From contig JAEVLN010000012.1 in NCBI GenBank assembly GCA_018350325.1, positions 2,377,991 through 2,441,990 on the forward strand: a stretch of 64,000 nt of DNA, written 5' to 3'. Under the pieces are notes generated by a model. The model had not been told where the DNA came from. It did not search any database and saw nothing but the letters and a program-made list of their open reading frames with translations. Positions 44,885 through 56,917 of the stretch are shown in pieces (the first letter of the stretch is position 1; the number at the start of each line of letters is the position of its first letter). Source of the stretch: Globodera rostochiensis (lineage: Eukaryota; Nematoda; Chromadorea; Rhabditida; Heteroderidae). The position numbers and the translations under genes were made by a program.

Positions 44885-45827
44885 ATGGATACCGAAGGTT
44901 CTCCTGCAGGTGCTTCATCTTCCAAATACGCAAATGAAGACAACTCTGGCAATGAGCAGACTTCGCATTCGGTGATTAACCCTGCAGAGTTTCTGAAAAT
45001 GAAGCCGAAGAAGTCTATTCTAAAAGCGAAGCAAACATCGGTTGATGATTTGCATCAAGCAATGGAAGAAATGCATGAATTTCGAGGACAAAGCGAAGAG
45101 GTCCAAAAAGCGCATTTTGACGAGGTCATTTAAAAAACTGTTAAAGGTGTTGGGATTGGGGGAATTGATTCTTTCGCAAACAATAAAAGCATCCAAGAAG
45201 AAGTGTTTTTTTACTATCATTTTTTAGATGAACATTTTGGCGACTCATCATCCGCCAGACAAGGACTATGGGCACATCAAGGTTAATTGGCACTTCTTTC
45301 ATATTTTTGGTGTGAATGATTGAACTGCTCTCCCAAGATTGATGAACCGAAGACGCCCTACCACAACTACAGTGACAGTGAGGGCGAAGAGCTTTCGTCC
45401 GGCAGCGGTTCCTCGCGGCCGCGACGAGTGTCACTGGTCGGTGCGGTGGACGCGGACGAATTGCGCAAAGGCATTTCGGATGACAATAGGGGCAAAATGA
45501 AAGTGTTGGATCCGCCTGGATCTGGCGAAGACGATGAGGACAGCGAAAGTGGGCTGACTGGGGAGCAGATTGGTGTGCAATAGTCCACAAAACTAGATGA
45601 GCCAGAAAAAGTTTAAACTGACGTTATTTAAGTATTTGGACAACTTTCTTAAACTGCCTCGTGAATTGGGAATTGCCCATGTGACTCAAGAAAATATATA
45701 CACCCTCTCCCCTTCAGAGAAAAAGCGTGAATTCGAGAAGAAACGAAAGACGCACTACAACGAGGGAGCCTTTCTCAAGAAAGTGCGGGAAAAACCAGCA
45801 AAGGAAGACGAAGAAGATGACGATTAG
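44885..45827 (+). CDS. szy-2: Protein phosphatase inhibitor 2 (PPP1R2 family)
   Basis: Heat-stable inhibitor and regulator of protein phosphatase 1. Four exons splice in phase: 44885-45124, 45228-45281, 45338-45572 and 45718-45827. Family motifs occur in order: [11 protein letters not shown] (the KGILK PP1-docking region), [20 protein letters not shown] (spliced), [17 protein letters not shown] (the threonine of KTPYH matches the GSK3-phosphorylated site), and [16 protein letters not shown] near the C-terminus (the HYNE active-site-blocking helix). The protein ends with an acidic stretch (AKEDEEDDD). The vertebrate SQKW motif is not evident; VQKAHFDE stands in its place. Converges with the RP2-like gene downstream. 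Confidence 0.93.
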
Positions 45828-46203
45828 TGATGATAAGACAGGTTGCTTGTTATTGAGGGCTGACTTGATTTGCATGACTGAAGGGGGCGTAACAAAATTC
45901 TAAGAATTTTTTGTTGAATCAAATGTTGCAACTATTCGAGAATTTAGTACATATGATATTAGGATTGTCATTTTACGTCCTCCTCAAGCTTTTATTTTTG
46001 CTTAACCGCCGTGACCGCTAACGAAATATATCAGCATAACCAGTATTACTCTACTCGTATGTTCCACTGTCATAACGGCACACATGTCTGCAATAATTGA
46101 TGACACGAGCGTGTTTTTGATTTATCACAATAAACAATTAGCAAATGTTATGCCTATTTGAAACAGCTCAAGCATCAACGGATAATGGAAAAATGACCAA
46201 GTG
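45828..46203. other. Convergent 3' intergenic region
   Basis: About 375 AT-rich bases between the stop codons of inhibitor-2 (+) and the RP2-like gene (-). An AATAAA on the plus strand near 46130 could serve as a poly(A) signal. No gene seen. Confidence 0.5.
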
Positions 46204-48080
46204 TTATATACTTTGTCGAATTACACAGAGCCGGTACAATTGCTTCGTGTACTGCTCCATCTGCTCACCCTCCACTAATTGTGCCGAAATAGACGAAGTC
46301 TTAGGGAGTGAGCGGACCAAAGCAGCCGCTTGCTTTACCGCTGCTGGGCCTTCCACCTCCAAAGTGATCACCTTATCTGGAATGGTTGCATTTGAGAGAC
46401 AATACCGGTTAAAGAAATGAAATCCTCTGACGAAAGTGAGCATAAAAAACGATTTGCAAGTTTCAACTGCCGAATTTTGTGTCCGTTCGGTTTGAGTCCC
46501 ACGTAAATTATCGCCATAGCTTTTGACAGGTTCCCAACCGGTCGTGTGCTTGTTCTGTCTTTTATTCTGTTTGTGCTGCGGTAACAACGCGTCCCACTCG
46601 CCCACTCGCAAGTCAATATCGTGCATGGCCACGAGCCTTACATTCTCCCGACTAAGAAGTCCGTTTGCAAATTCCACTGACTCGGCATAGAACCGAAGGC
46701 CCGGGTTCGACCCTTCTACGGGCTGCAGCAGCAACAACGCCTTTTCCTAAGGCAAAAAAACAGACTGACACTGCCTAAAATTCACAAAATGTATTGGACT
46801 TACCTGTTTATTCTCGTCCCCCTCCTTTCCATTAATGCCATCCATAAAAAGCTGTGAATTGTGTGCATTTCCAATTGTAAGTTGCAATTGGTCAACCAGC
46901 GAAGAATGGGCAAGAAAATCGTTGAGGCGTTGAATGAGTGTGATATTGTGAAAGGCGGCAGTTGGGGCGGCGTTGTGATGAGCCAATTGGCATTTGCCCG
47001 TCTCGGGGGTGAAGTTATGCACCTAAAATACTCAATGTGCCTTTTAAAGTTGTCAAATATGTCTGGAATTAATAACTAAAATAATGCTGAGAAAGCATAA
47101 AGTCGGCTATCGTTCCCACCAACCACACCTGACTCCACCGGTTGACGAATGGACTCAGTCCGGCCGCGTGCATTTGGGCTGAAATTTCAAATTATGCAAT
47201 AATCCAATAAATTTTAAATTGTTCCATATGAAGTACTCTGAAGTCCCGAGTAGTTCAGCAGCAGAGGGCAAATGGTTACGTCGGTTTCTTCGATGGTTGG
47301 CGATGTGGCACAAAACAAATGGGCGATGAGTTGGCGACAATCCCGGGTCCGAAACTGTTGACAGACGGCTAAGACGAGAATGTTGGTGCAGTCGCGCAAG
47401 AAAATGCTGCAAGCATAAGCTAATGGAATTTTTGGAAGAAGAAAAAGGTGGTAAGACCTTCCTTGGCATGGCCCCGCCAAAATCACACAATTTCGCGAGT
47501 CGTCCACCGTTATGGAAGCAGTCCGATCCAACAACAGAATCAATGAATCCTTAACAATTAAAAGAAATGCGTACAAAAAGTGTCGAACATTCGTTCCACC
47601 TCGCAACCTTCGATCTGGAAAGGCTGTCCGTTCAGTTGACCCGGCTCCTTCACCCGCGTTTCATCCGATAGATTTGCAAGACGAAAATCTGCCGAATTCG
47701 AACACAAATCGTCCCTTTTATCCCTGAATATAAATTAGCGCAATTTCAAAGATGGGCTTCTCGTTGTCTCACCATGAGTAGTACTTGTGCTGCTGTTCGT
47801 TCTGCTCCGCCGTCGTTTCCGCCTCTCCCCCGCCGCACTTTCGCTCTCTCCCCATTTGCGTTGGGTTCAGCGCCCGGAAACAGCACAAGAATTTGGAGAG
47901 CACCAAATCGCTCAACGAATTGCTCAGCATCATTTGGCTCTGACTGTGCAATTCCTCCGCAACGTTTGTGCCGCCGTCCTTTTGCCTCTCCGCGCCTTTC
48001 ACCGAACGACGCGAGGACGAGCCATGGGACAGCACTTTGCCACCACCACCCTTCTTGTGGAGGTCGTCCGTTTTTGACAT
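46204..48080 (-). CDS. rpi-2: RP2-like protein, TBCC domain (ARL3 GTPase-activating)
   Basis: Homologue of human RP2, which acts on ARL3 to release lipidated cargo at cilia and membranes. Start taken at ATG 48078-48080 (MSKTDDLHKK), with a Ser/Gly-rich N-terminus up to KYYSW (human: KQYSW). Then ADFRLANLSDETRVKEPGQL matches the human DETVGRLPG region. The TBCC beta-helix is clear: SITVDDSRNCVILAGPCQG, SIFLRDCTNILVLAVCQQ and FRTRDCRQLIAHLFCATSP. The arginine after CQQF is the expected GAP arginine finger. After the domain, VHNFTPETGKCQLAHHN matches NIHDFTPVSGELNW, and the NDPK-like C-terminal domain ends IPDKVITLEVEGPAAVKQAA to a stop at 46204. The usual MGC N-terminal acylation signal is not seen at this start. 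Confidence 0.86.
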
Positions 48081-48141
48081 ATCCGATGACTAAGATTTGA
48101 AATGCTCAACTCGGGGGGTTTTGGATTCAAAATTCAAGAAT

Positions 48142-49062
48142 TTAACATTTTACCGCCGGGCACGGCTCCTCCGGCGGCTCATATCCGTAGGCTGCCGAGT
48201 CCTGGCTGTAATGACTGTATTATACAGAAGCATAAAATTGCGAATTCCCATAACAAACCTTCCACTCCGCGTCCTTCCGCCACTTAACCATCCCCCGCCG
48301 TCGCCCACCGTCGGACAGAACGAATGCCGCAGTTTCGTTGTCGCGGAATTTGCGAACATTGCGCCCCATTCTTTTTCCCGATGCTCCAAATTACCCCACT
48401 TGCCTAACAATCACTTTTTTGAACAAAAAAATGGAAAGGAAATTGAAAATAGCAAAAATTACCCCCCCCCCCTATTTTCATGGTACGCTGTTGCTCTGAT
48501 GACCTTTGTTGTCGGAGTCGGCAGAAATGTTGCGTTGAACTTTGTATAATTCGCTTCGTCCGCCCTTCCCTCTTGGCATTCTGTCCGCTACCATTTTACC
48601 CATTGGTGAGATCGGATCCTCCGGCACTGAACTTGCTCCACCCAACACGATGTCGAAGAATCCATCATTATTCAGACCGTCCTCATCATCGTCAATCGGA
48701 CGCAGGTCAAAACGTTTAACTTAAAAATGGTTCTATACCTGAATTTTTGACTTTTTAAAATCTGAATTTTCTACCCAATGAATTTCGTTTGAACTCTCTT
48801 CGATTCCGAAGTTCCGGTTAAGTAAATAGAATGGTTAAAACCCTTCACCTTTATCGCCCTCCTTTCTTCGTCCGCCTCCTCCCCTAACGAACTCGTCGAA
48901 GGAGACCAACTCTTCGCGACTGTTCCTGCCGACTCCGCTTTCGTCGACAAGTTCGTGCAACGGACGACCAATGCTCATCCCGAAACAATCGTCCACAAAG
49001 AAAAGACCTTCCACACTTTCTTTCTCACCAGTCATTTGCTGCACAATCTGATGTTCTTGAGA
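48142..49062 (-). CDS. Unrecognised multi-exon protein
   Basis: I do not recognise the family. Several non-repetitive, protein-like segments line up on the minus strand and could be exons of one gene: GLFFVDDCFGMSIGRPLHEL (about 49.0 kb), RPIDDDEDGLNNDGFFDIV and GGASSVPEDPISPMG (about 48.7-48.6 kb, followed by a GTAGCG donor), NETAAFVLSDGGRRRGMVKW (about 48.35 kb), and a last exon YSQDSAAYGYEPPEEPCPAV ending at a TAA at 48142-48144. The joins are not proved. It lies immediately upstream of the RP2-like gene on the same strand (62 bases), so it could be the leading gene of an operon or, less likely, extra 5' exons of the RP2-like gene. Confidence 0.45.
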
Positions 49063-49494
49063 GTAAGAAACAAAATAATAGCGCTATCGCAAGGGATCCT
49101 CACAATTAAAAGCGACAAGGCCCTTAACTGAGTCCCCGACAAATATTCTGAGCCTGTCAGTCAATAAAGGAATAAGTCACGTAATGTGGGAAAATTCACA
49201 CATTTCCACAAACATCGGTTGCTATGGCTGCAGAATGGAATCCATTTGCCCGTCAAATTTGTAAAAACGGTTATAATTGTACACATTCATAGTCAGCTTA
49301 ATTTCTTTTTACATAAATATAATAACATCAGATTTGGAAAGTGAAGATATGGTATATCGTTGGCTTTAGTTTGTTCTGTTACCAAATTCAAAAAATCAAC
49401 ATCAGTATTATCACACACACAGAAAAAAAAGAAATAACAACTAAAGGGATTTGTTTTTTATTCGTCCGATTCCCAGTGGCAATATTCGGCCAGG

Positions 49495-52400
49495 TCACAC
49501 GCTCTGTTGGATGCTGGAAAATTCGGCAGGATCAAATCGAAGCTCGACCAAGTCCAGCAAAGGAAGGGATTCTCGGTTCTCCTCGACGCCCCTCCCGTTG
49601 GGCCGTCCCTCCTCCATCATCCGTTCCTCGTCCTCTCCCGTCTCCTCTCCACCAGTGAACAGCTCCTCGTCCATTGAGTCCCTCGCCGTACCCAAGGCAC
49701 CTCCACTGCAGCACTCCTCCTCGATGGGACCGTTACACACTGCACAGAAGCCCTGTTGCTGTCGACCGGCTTCTTCTTTCACGTACGCTTCGAGCTCATC
49801 GGAAATGGATTCGTTTATTAATTGATAAATAAACTTGTTCGCTTCCTACCTGCCGTGCAGTGTCGGTTCTGTGTCCGCCGTCCGCCCAAAATTATGGACT
49901 TTCTGCCACCCATTCCGGCACTCCGGACGAATCCACCGGTGCGACGCGTCGATTGTCGCGTGGTCAACAGAGCGGAAAACCACGGATTTTCCAGTCGTTC
50001 GGATTCACGACGGAGGCCAAAGGTACCGACACATTTTGCTGCTTCACATTCACTGCCCAAAACGGAAAGCACCTGAATTTTGGGTCAAAAACAACAACGC
50101 CTTTCTTCTTCTATTGCACCTTTCGTTTCGGTGGGCAACACATCAGTTTGAAATGCTCCCGAACTTCCCCGTTGGAAATGAAATGGGCAGGAAAGCGGAG
50201 AGCGTTGCCAACAACGGTAAGCAAAGAGGAGCAGTCGGAACCAATTCTGAATTTTATTTATATTAAACAAACCGCTAATGGGGGGGGGGGGGAGGATTCT
50301 TCTACCTGTACTGTTGGGGGTAATTCTTTTGAAGGAAACCTAAAAATGGGCAAAGGTAGGGATATTAAGGACAACAACAAAAAAAGTAACATTTACCGGG
50401 GTTGAGAAATGCGAAAACAGAGAGAAAAAGACTGAGCAGATTTGAGATTAGGTAAATGGAAATGATCAGCAGCAAAGTGTTGGTTGCCGAGCGGATGTTC
50501 CGTCGGCGTACTTTCATAAAATCGTAGCCCATTGTCAGTTGAACAATCATCAAACGTAACTGCTGAACATTTTGTCGTCGTAACCTGAAGATGAACCGGG
50601 GTTAAAAATCAATTTTTTAATTGACTTGTCAAAAAAAGGGAAATTTGTTCACATTAGCACAATTCCGCCGTTGAAAAACACCAATGTGCCGAAAGGCACA
50701 ATGACAGTAAGCAGGTTAAAGAAGTTCGGGAGCCATTCCCGGTGGGTAATTTGTGCAGGACTGTAACGACGGAAGGGCACCAAAGACTGTTCGTTGAAGA
50801 GAATGACCACGTCCTGAATGTGGAATATGCCCATCTATAAATTAAAAGGAGTCCAATTTTTAAGCAGTGGCACCGGAAATGATTCAAATCATCATCAGAT
50901 TCGATCCCCCACCACAAAACCGGACGCACATTCTTAGAATAACACAAAATCAACAATTCTTTTTTTTTGCACTTTTTGGGTTGGGGGCGGAGTGTAATCA
51001 GAAAGTTAAGTTTGCCTTTTGTAATTAAATTAATTAGTATGGTAACTCCCCCAATTGTTTTGCCTTACCACCGACGTACTGAAGCGAATGCCCACTGAAA
51101 CGAAAAGAACAACGGAGAGCAAAAGCCACCGGGTCCGTTCCTCAAACCCGCTGAATGTCCAATGCGAAGTGATCATATACCTGACAATTTGCAAGTATTA
51201 TGCGAAAAGTAAAGCAAAATGCCCCCTCCCCCACCAAAACTGACCTTTCGAAACTTGCGATTATAAGGCACAAAACTGAAGAAAGTTTGAAGATCTGTCC
51301 TAGCAAATAAAGCCATTTGAAGTGATGAAGCCAGGAGAGGTAGAGGCGGACGAGCTGGAGTTGCTCTAATAGGACGGGAGGAATCTGAAATCGGGCAATG
51401 TACCCCCCACAACTTCGATTTAAGGGTCTATCTGAGCGGTGGGATGACCAAATTAACTGGTCCCTAACTCTAAAGGAAATTTCATTTCGAGGCGCCAGAC
51501 GAGACATGCCGAGCCAGAACTACTCCAGCCTCATTTATATACTAAAAACCATCATTATACACATTATGGGTTAAATTTTTAGCGAGAGAAATCAAAGGAA
51601 GGACGGGAAAACAATACAACCAAAAAAGGATGAGGATAATGACGGCAATCGAACATTCCATACAGACTAAAAACGCCTATTAGAGGGTGCGACGAAACAA
51701 TTTAATATTCTTAAAATTAATGTGTATATTATCACTGTTTTATCATTTAAATCATATGAGAATGGATCAGGCAGAAGGGATTGGACTGTAAGCATCCAGA
51801 AGGTATTTCAACTTGTGCGACTCGTCGATTTTTCCACCGCTCTCGGGATCAACCGTTTCGAATGGGTGCAATTGTCGACGGCTCACGCGCGATTGCAAAG
51901 CAAATTTGTCGATCATAAGGAGGCATGGCAGATAGTCCAAGCTCGTCTCACAACTCGCGTAAATCCTGTCGGGATACGAACGCTGGAGAGCAGCACAACT
52001 GACAGCATTGCTTGGCTTTACGACTCGGGAAATCCTTAATGAAGACGACTCCTTATGTCTAATCCAATTATAGAAATGGGTTATTACCCGTCACAATTCA
52101 ACAAACTCAGCAACTCTGATCGAATCTCGTCCATTTGTTCCACTCTTGTCGTCCAAACCCCGGTGAGCCCTTCTCTCTTGTAATCCAAATCCGCCATTTG
52201 ATTTGCTCGCCATAAAATTGCATTGGACTTTCCGCACATCGCGTCCACAGTTGAAGTCCGCTCTGCCCGGCAAACGAATTCTTTGAGGCTGAGTTGTTCC
52301 CGACCAATTGTTGAAGGTTTAACGTTTGACGGTGTATAATGACTATCGAATTGCAACGCATTCAAAATGGCACGAAAGTCTCCACACTTTTGCTCGAAAA

Positions 52401-55266
52401 GACCGCGCAAGTAAAGATTCTTTCTGAGCTTGCCGGTGAAGCCGATAAGCCATTGCTAATCAACGTTAACGCCGTTAAAACGACAAGGAAATTAAAAACA
52501 AACTCTGAGATACGCATTGAAGGACTGGAAAGTGGGGCTTTCGTTGAAGTGAATAGTGCAAAAAGTATCCAGAGTTGGCTCTCTGTTTAGCATACTCCTC
52601 CGAACAATTTCGTAATCGTTGCAGGTCAGCACAATGGGAACCAATGAATTTGCGCAAAATTGTTTCAAAGTTGACCAAAAGTTGTAGTCGGAAGAATATT
52701 GAAGTTCACACTACAAAGAACTTTTAAATTCGCAAATAAAAGTGGTAGCGACGCGACCTCATCTATCAGTATCAACGTGAACCCGACGGACATTTTCCTT
52801 TTCTGATTTGCTGGCGAATCGCGTTTTGGATTGAACATGTTGCGGATGTCTTGCATATTAGCGCCAACGTTCATCTTAACCGAAATTTTCATAGGTCATA
52901 AAGTTCAGCCCTCCGGTGTATTTACATTGTAAGTTGCCGAAGCCCCTGACAACTTTTGCTCCAAAAAGTGCCTGTCACGCCTCTCGTAAGGAGGAATCTC
53001 AAGCACTTGAAACCCGTAAGATTTTGCCGCACAATAAACCTTGAAAAAAAGATTAATTATACAAAAAATGAAATGAATGCATCCAAACCATGGCCGTCTT
53101 TCCACAACCGGTTGGACCAGCCAGAATTGCGGGATTGTCCAGATGCTCATCCGAACTATCAAAACACGCGTCCTCGTCGTCCTCCTCTTCATCCGTACGT
53201 CTTTTCTTCCCCTTCTGCTGGCATTCTCCTTCCAATTGCTGCTTCTTTTTTAATCTTTCTAACCATCTGACGAGCCAAGCATTGAGCTTGGAATACGCGA
53301 CTTTGGAAAAGATGTCTTCCTTGTCTTGCGGGCAGAAAAGTGAGCTCCACAGCTGAGAAGCGGCTTTTGCTTTCATAAATGACCCATTTTTGAACGCGCC
53401 CAGCTCATAAGGACTCAACAACGAATTATCCTCCAATGACGTTTTCTAAGCATTTGTTCACCTCTTTTGTCCAGAACAGAAAATGAAATCCTAATACCTC
53501 GTTTGCTTTGAGGTTTTGGCAAGATTGCTCAATTCCGTTGTTTTCACACTAAAACTAAACAAACAGTGGATTTGGAAAAGCGGACAACGAACCAAATTAA
53601 GCTTCGGAATCGCACCACGAAATACTTTGGCCCGTCTAGACACAGAATCTGTCCCTTTTTTAGGCGGCACTTTCGTCATAGACATTGCAAGAAGAGACGA
53701 ACTGTCAGCAGAATCTTCGACGATCAATTCCAACGAATCTTTGTCGTGGTCGAGCCCATTCGAACTTGGAAGAACGCCGTTCACGGGCGATTCAAAGTCC
53801 TGTTCTGTTTGGTCTCTCGGACGACACTCCGGTGGAAGTCTCTTTACGCCTACCGGTTTGTCAGTAAGCGGAGTTATTTCGTAAATTTCCGGCTGCGATA
53901 CGAAGTCGACCCGTCGTTTTGCACTGCGTTTTTTCTAAGTGATAGACCTTTCTGAGGGTTCCGCTCCAATTAATTCTCCTATGATCGCAACAAACCTTGG
54001 GCATTACTTGTGCTGCAGTTGTTCGAAGTTGTGATTGTACCAAATTATTCTCAGGTTCGTGTAGAAAATATGTTGTTTTATCAAAAAATATAAGCTGAAA
54101 GATTAAGCAAATTCTTTAATTAAAATCCAAAGGAAAATAGCATGGAAAAAAAAGAAAAAAAAATTAAAAAATTGCAACAATATGTAATTCGATCGATGAA
54201 GTAAACGTCTAAGTATTAGAGCCCGGACGGGAAACCCGTTCAGGAGGAACGGGTGGGATAATTCCCGGACCGAAATTATCCCGGTCGGAAATCCCTGCCG
54301 AAAAATTGGAAAATTGGCTAAATTGTCGTTTTGTAAAATGTTTTGATCGAATCAAAAGTCTTGACCCAAGCCGTAGAAATTTGTCAACACCTATTTTTCC
54401 CCACATGCGTCCAATCATTGATGTATATTAACCAATTTTATGCTTCAATGTGTGTATCCGTGAACAAAATTTTTGTCCGATTTGAAATGTGAGAGATTGG
54501 AACCATAGAATCAAACTGCTCTAAATGCAGGTTCGCATAAATGTACTTTTTTTTTAAAGATTTGTACTTTATTTTGGGAAAGTGTCCTTTTTCGTCCTTT
54601 AACTGATTTCTCGAATTTTTAAAGAATTTTATTTTAAATTTTGCATATTAGACAGTTGGCCAAATAGTTAATTTTCAATTTCCGCTTTTGAATTTGTTGG
54701 AATTTTCGCTTAAAAAATGTCCAAAATGTAACAATAAGACAATTTTTTTAACAAATATTGTTAAAACCTTCAAAAAGTTTTCCCAACAGGTCCTATCGGC
54801 ACCGCCGACTCCTCCCATTCCTAAAGGGCTTCAAAAAATACACCTATTTCTTAAAATTTTGATTGCAAATCTTTATAAATTACAAAATCCGAAAACCAAC
54901 CCGAGTTTTTGGTCCAAAAAAATCCAGAAAGGTCCTGAAAAGCCGAAAGCTCCGAGCCCGAAAGTTTGCCCAAATCGTACCAACTGACCAGGAGGAGAAT
55001 GTAAACGGAATCCAGAAGCGTGTCAAACAAAGCGACGAAGCCAAGGAAGAAAAAGGACGAGTGACGGAAGGCTGGCCGAGTGAGGAACAAACGAGTGAGA
55101 AGCGCGTTGGCCAGAATGCCGAAGGTGGAGGCCGTGCCTCCGGCCACAACCACCAACCAGAAGCGGATTCTGAACAGAGTCTCATAACTACAAATAATTT
55201 GTAAGTTGGAAATTCTGCAACTGACCGGAGCAAACTCCGTTCCTCGTCCTTTTCTAGCAGTTCCAT
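49495..55266 (-). CDS. Rhodopsin-type peptide GPCR (nematode FMRFamide/DMSR-like), spanning a nested gene
   Basis: Seven-transmembrane receptor, probably for a neuropeptide. ATG at 55264-55266 (MELLEKDEERSLL) splices to YETLFRIRFW, then TM1 and TM2 (GILANALLTRLFLTRPAF, ALFDTLLDSVYILLLVS). The exon ends ...AGTTG|GTACGA near 54.99 kb. An acceptor near 51.47 kb keeps the frame (W, DQLIWSSHRSDRPLN) and leads into TM3 (QIFKLSSVLCLIIASFER, spliced to YM, the DRY-like motif), TM4 (WLLLSVVLFVSVGIRF), ECL2, TM5 (FFNLLTVIVPFGTLVFFNGG), TM6 (TNTLLLIISIYLISNLLSLF) and the end of TM7 (NALRFPAHFISNGEVREHFK). A cytoplasmic tail with CCPPKRK may continue to an acidic last exon (GFCAVCNGPIEEECC) ending at 49495. 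The ATAD5-like gene lies within the intron between the TM2 and TM3 exons. Confidence 0.78.
51767..54004 (-). CDS. ATAD5/Elg1-like AAA+ clamp (un)loader subunit
   Basis: Large subunit of the alternative RFC complex that unloads PCNA from DNA in the nucleus. Start taken at ATG 54002-54004 (MPK), spliced to a basic stretch KKRSAKRRVDFVSQPEIYEI. A conserved segment precedes the ATPase: FKNGSFMKAKAASQLWSSLF and YSKLNAWLVRWLERL. Walker A: AILAGPTGCGKTAMV (about 53.1 kb), spliced to VYCAAKSYGFQVLEIPP. Walker B: FTLILIDEVASLP (about 52.78 kb). Sensor 1: LVPIVLTCNDYEIVRRS (about 52.62 kb). The lid includes KCGDFRAILNALQFDSHY (about 52.37 kb), and the C-terminus SCETSLDYLPCLLMIDK resembles the ATAD5 end. 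TGA at 51767-51769. At roughly 600 residues it is far shorter than vertebrate ATAD5, mostly at the N-terminus. Confidence 0.85.
54205..54712. repeat. Dispersed repeat sequences in the GPCR intron
   Basis: 54540-54712 matches 38570-38755 (just upstream of pick-1), sharing GGCCAAATAGTTAATTTTCA and flanking AT-rich DNA. 54222-54295 is a GC-rich piece with CCCGGACGGGAAACCCG and ATTATCCCGGTCGG that resembles the interior of the element at 44203-44403. No open frame of interest. Confidence 0.65.
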
Positions 55267-56917
55267 TACAATAACAGTTCAATTTTCTTTGTCGAGGAAT
55301 TCAAATGACTTGTTGAAAATGTTGCAGAACAATTTCCTAAGAGTGCCAAAAAGCGCAGTTTCAATTTTAATCCGATTGTTGGCTTTGATGAAGCTCCCCG
55401 TTTTGCCGTGTGGGAAAATGAAATGTCCGCCCATTCACGCGATGAGGGACACTCTTTGTTCTATGTATGAATTATTTACTGAAACAATTGTCGATTTTTG
55501 GGCCCAAATTCGCCATTTTGCCCAAATTGACTCGGAAGCATTGAAAGTAATAAATGTAGCAGTGTTTGTTCTACTACCCTTTCAAATTCCATAGGCTGCT
55601 GGGTGGATAGTTTAGAATCTCGACCGGAACGCTGAGGGGGGTTCTTCGGGTGCGTCATGTCGGGGTTTTCTTTTGATTTGTTAAGAAGGCCAAAAGTCTC
55701 GAGTTGCGTGTGAGTTTCCTTTCCTTCTCTCTGAATCATGCAACTCTCCATTTTCGGAGAGTTCGTAGGCCATTTGCTACCGGGCATTGACGTAATCAAT
55801 CCGTGTCCACTCACTTTCCCATGTTACCCCATTGGACGGGGCGGGAGGGATTAGTCTCGGCCTCCCCCCCCCCACTTACCCCAATACGCCTCCCGCCCCC
55901 CCCCTCGCCTCTTTCTTAGTCGTCTTTGGAGGGCCCCCCCCACCCAATTTCTTTCCGCTTCAATCGTCGCTCGGTGAACGGCGTAAATTGCCCGTGGAAA
56001 AAATGCGATCCCTTCCCTAAAAGCCATGGGGGGAGGCTTTGGTGATTCGTCTAAAGTGCCGCCTGCCGAAGCATTCAAAAACTTCTAAAGGAAGTAAGGG
56101 AGGGGGGGGGGATAAGGATTTGCTCTCAAAATGGATGAAGCTGCTGGCACTTCTCGTCCAGTGGGACTGTTATTTAACTTGCTGATTCCTGCGCCTCCGG
56201 GGTTTCGATGCCTTACTCGTTAGGCAATTCTAAGATTTATTCGGCCATATGCTGCTTCTTATTGTGGTGGGAAGAAGGGGGCAAATGAAATGTGGTAAAG
56301 TTATTTCCGAGACAAGGAAGAAGAAGAAGGAGGGGGCCCGGAGGGGGGGGGGGAGGGGGAAATGCCCGGAGGGGGACACATGTGCCATCATCATAAGTGA
56401 GGGGGCAGGCGTTGGATTGACAAATGGAGTCCCGACAGGTTTCATCGGCGGCTTGGGAAAAAGAGTGGCGGAACGGACGGGTTGATGAGAATGAGAAGAT
56501 CATCGCTTGCGGGGGGGGGGGGAATATCCATAGACCAATGAATGTTGATAATAACAACTACACATAATGTTGCTCGAAACTCTCGGATCTCGACTCGAGA
56601 AAAGTCTCGGGGGCTTTTTGAGGTCTCGTATTGAGTCCTCCCGTTCACTAAACAACAATAATAAATATTTTTTTATTATTTTTCGTTGGTGCATTTAAGT
56701 AGAAAATTCTAATAAATAAATAGGAAATAGACAAACGACGGGGGGACGATGAACTAATTCATTTTGTTGTAAATGTTGATTTTGGATTGAATGTGAATAT
56801 GGAAAGGTGTACTGTACTGGCTGAGATCGTCTCCTATGATTTCCTCCTCCAATTGTTGTACTCAATTGTCGACTGCCAATTCGATGTACTCAGTTGTCGG
56901 CTGCCAATGCGTTGTAC
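55267..56917. other. Intergenic region between GPCR and RASGEF1-like gene
   Basis: About 1.65 kb upstream of the GPCR start and downstream of the RASGEF1-like stop, both genes on the minus strand. It contains G/C tracts (55863-55871, 55896-55902, 56101-56110, 56344-56357, 56511-56522). Open frames here are short and unlike known proteins. Confidence 0.55.

Noticed and set aside
49835..50405. Plus-strand open frames of 143 and 181 codons
   Set aside because: They are antisense to the GPCR TM7 and tail exons, which carry the recognisable protein.
52339..52590. Plus-strand open frame of 83 codons with non-repetitive composition
   Set aside because: It is antisense to ATAD5-like lid exons, which match the family on the minus strand; no acceptor, donor or similarity supports it.
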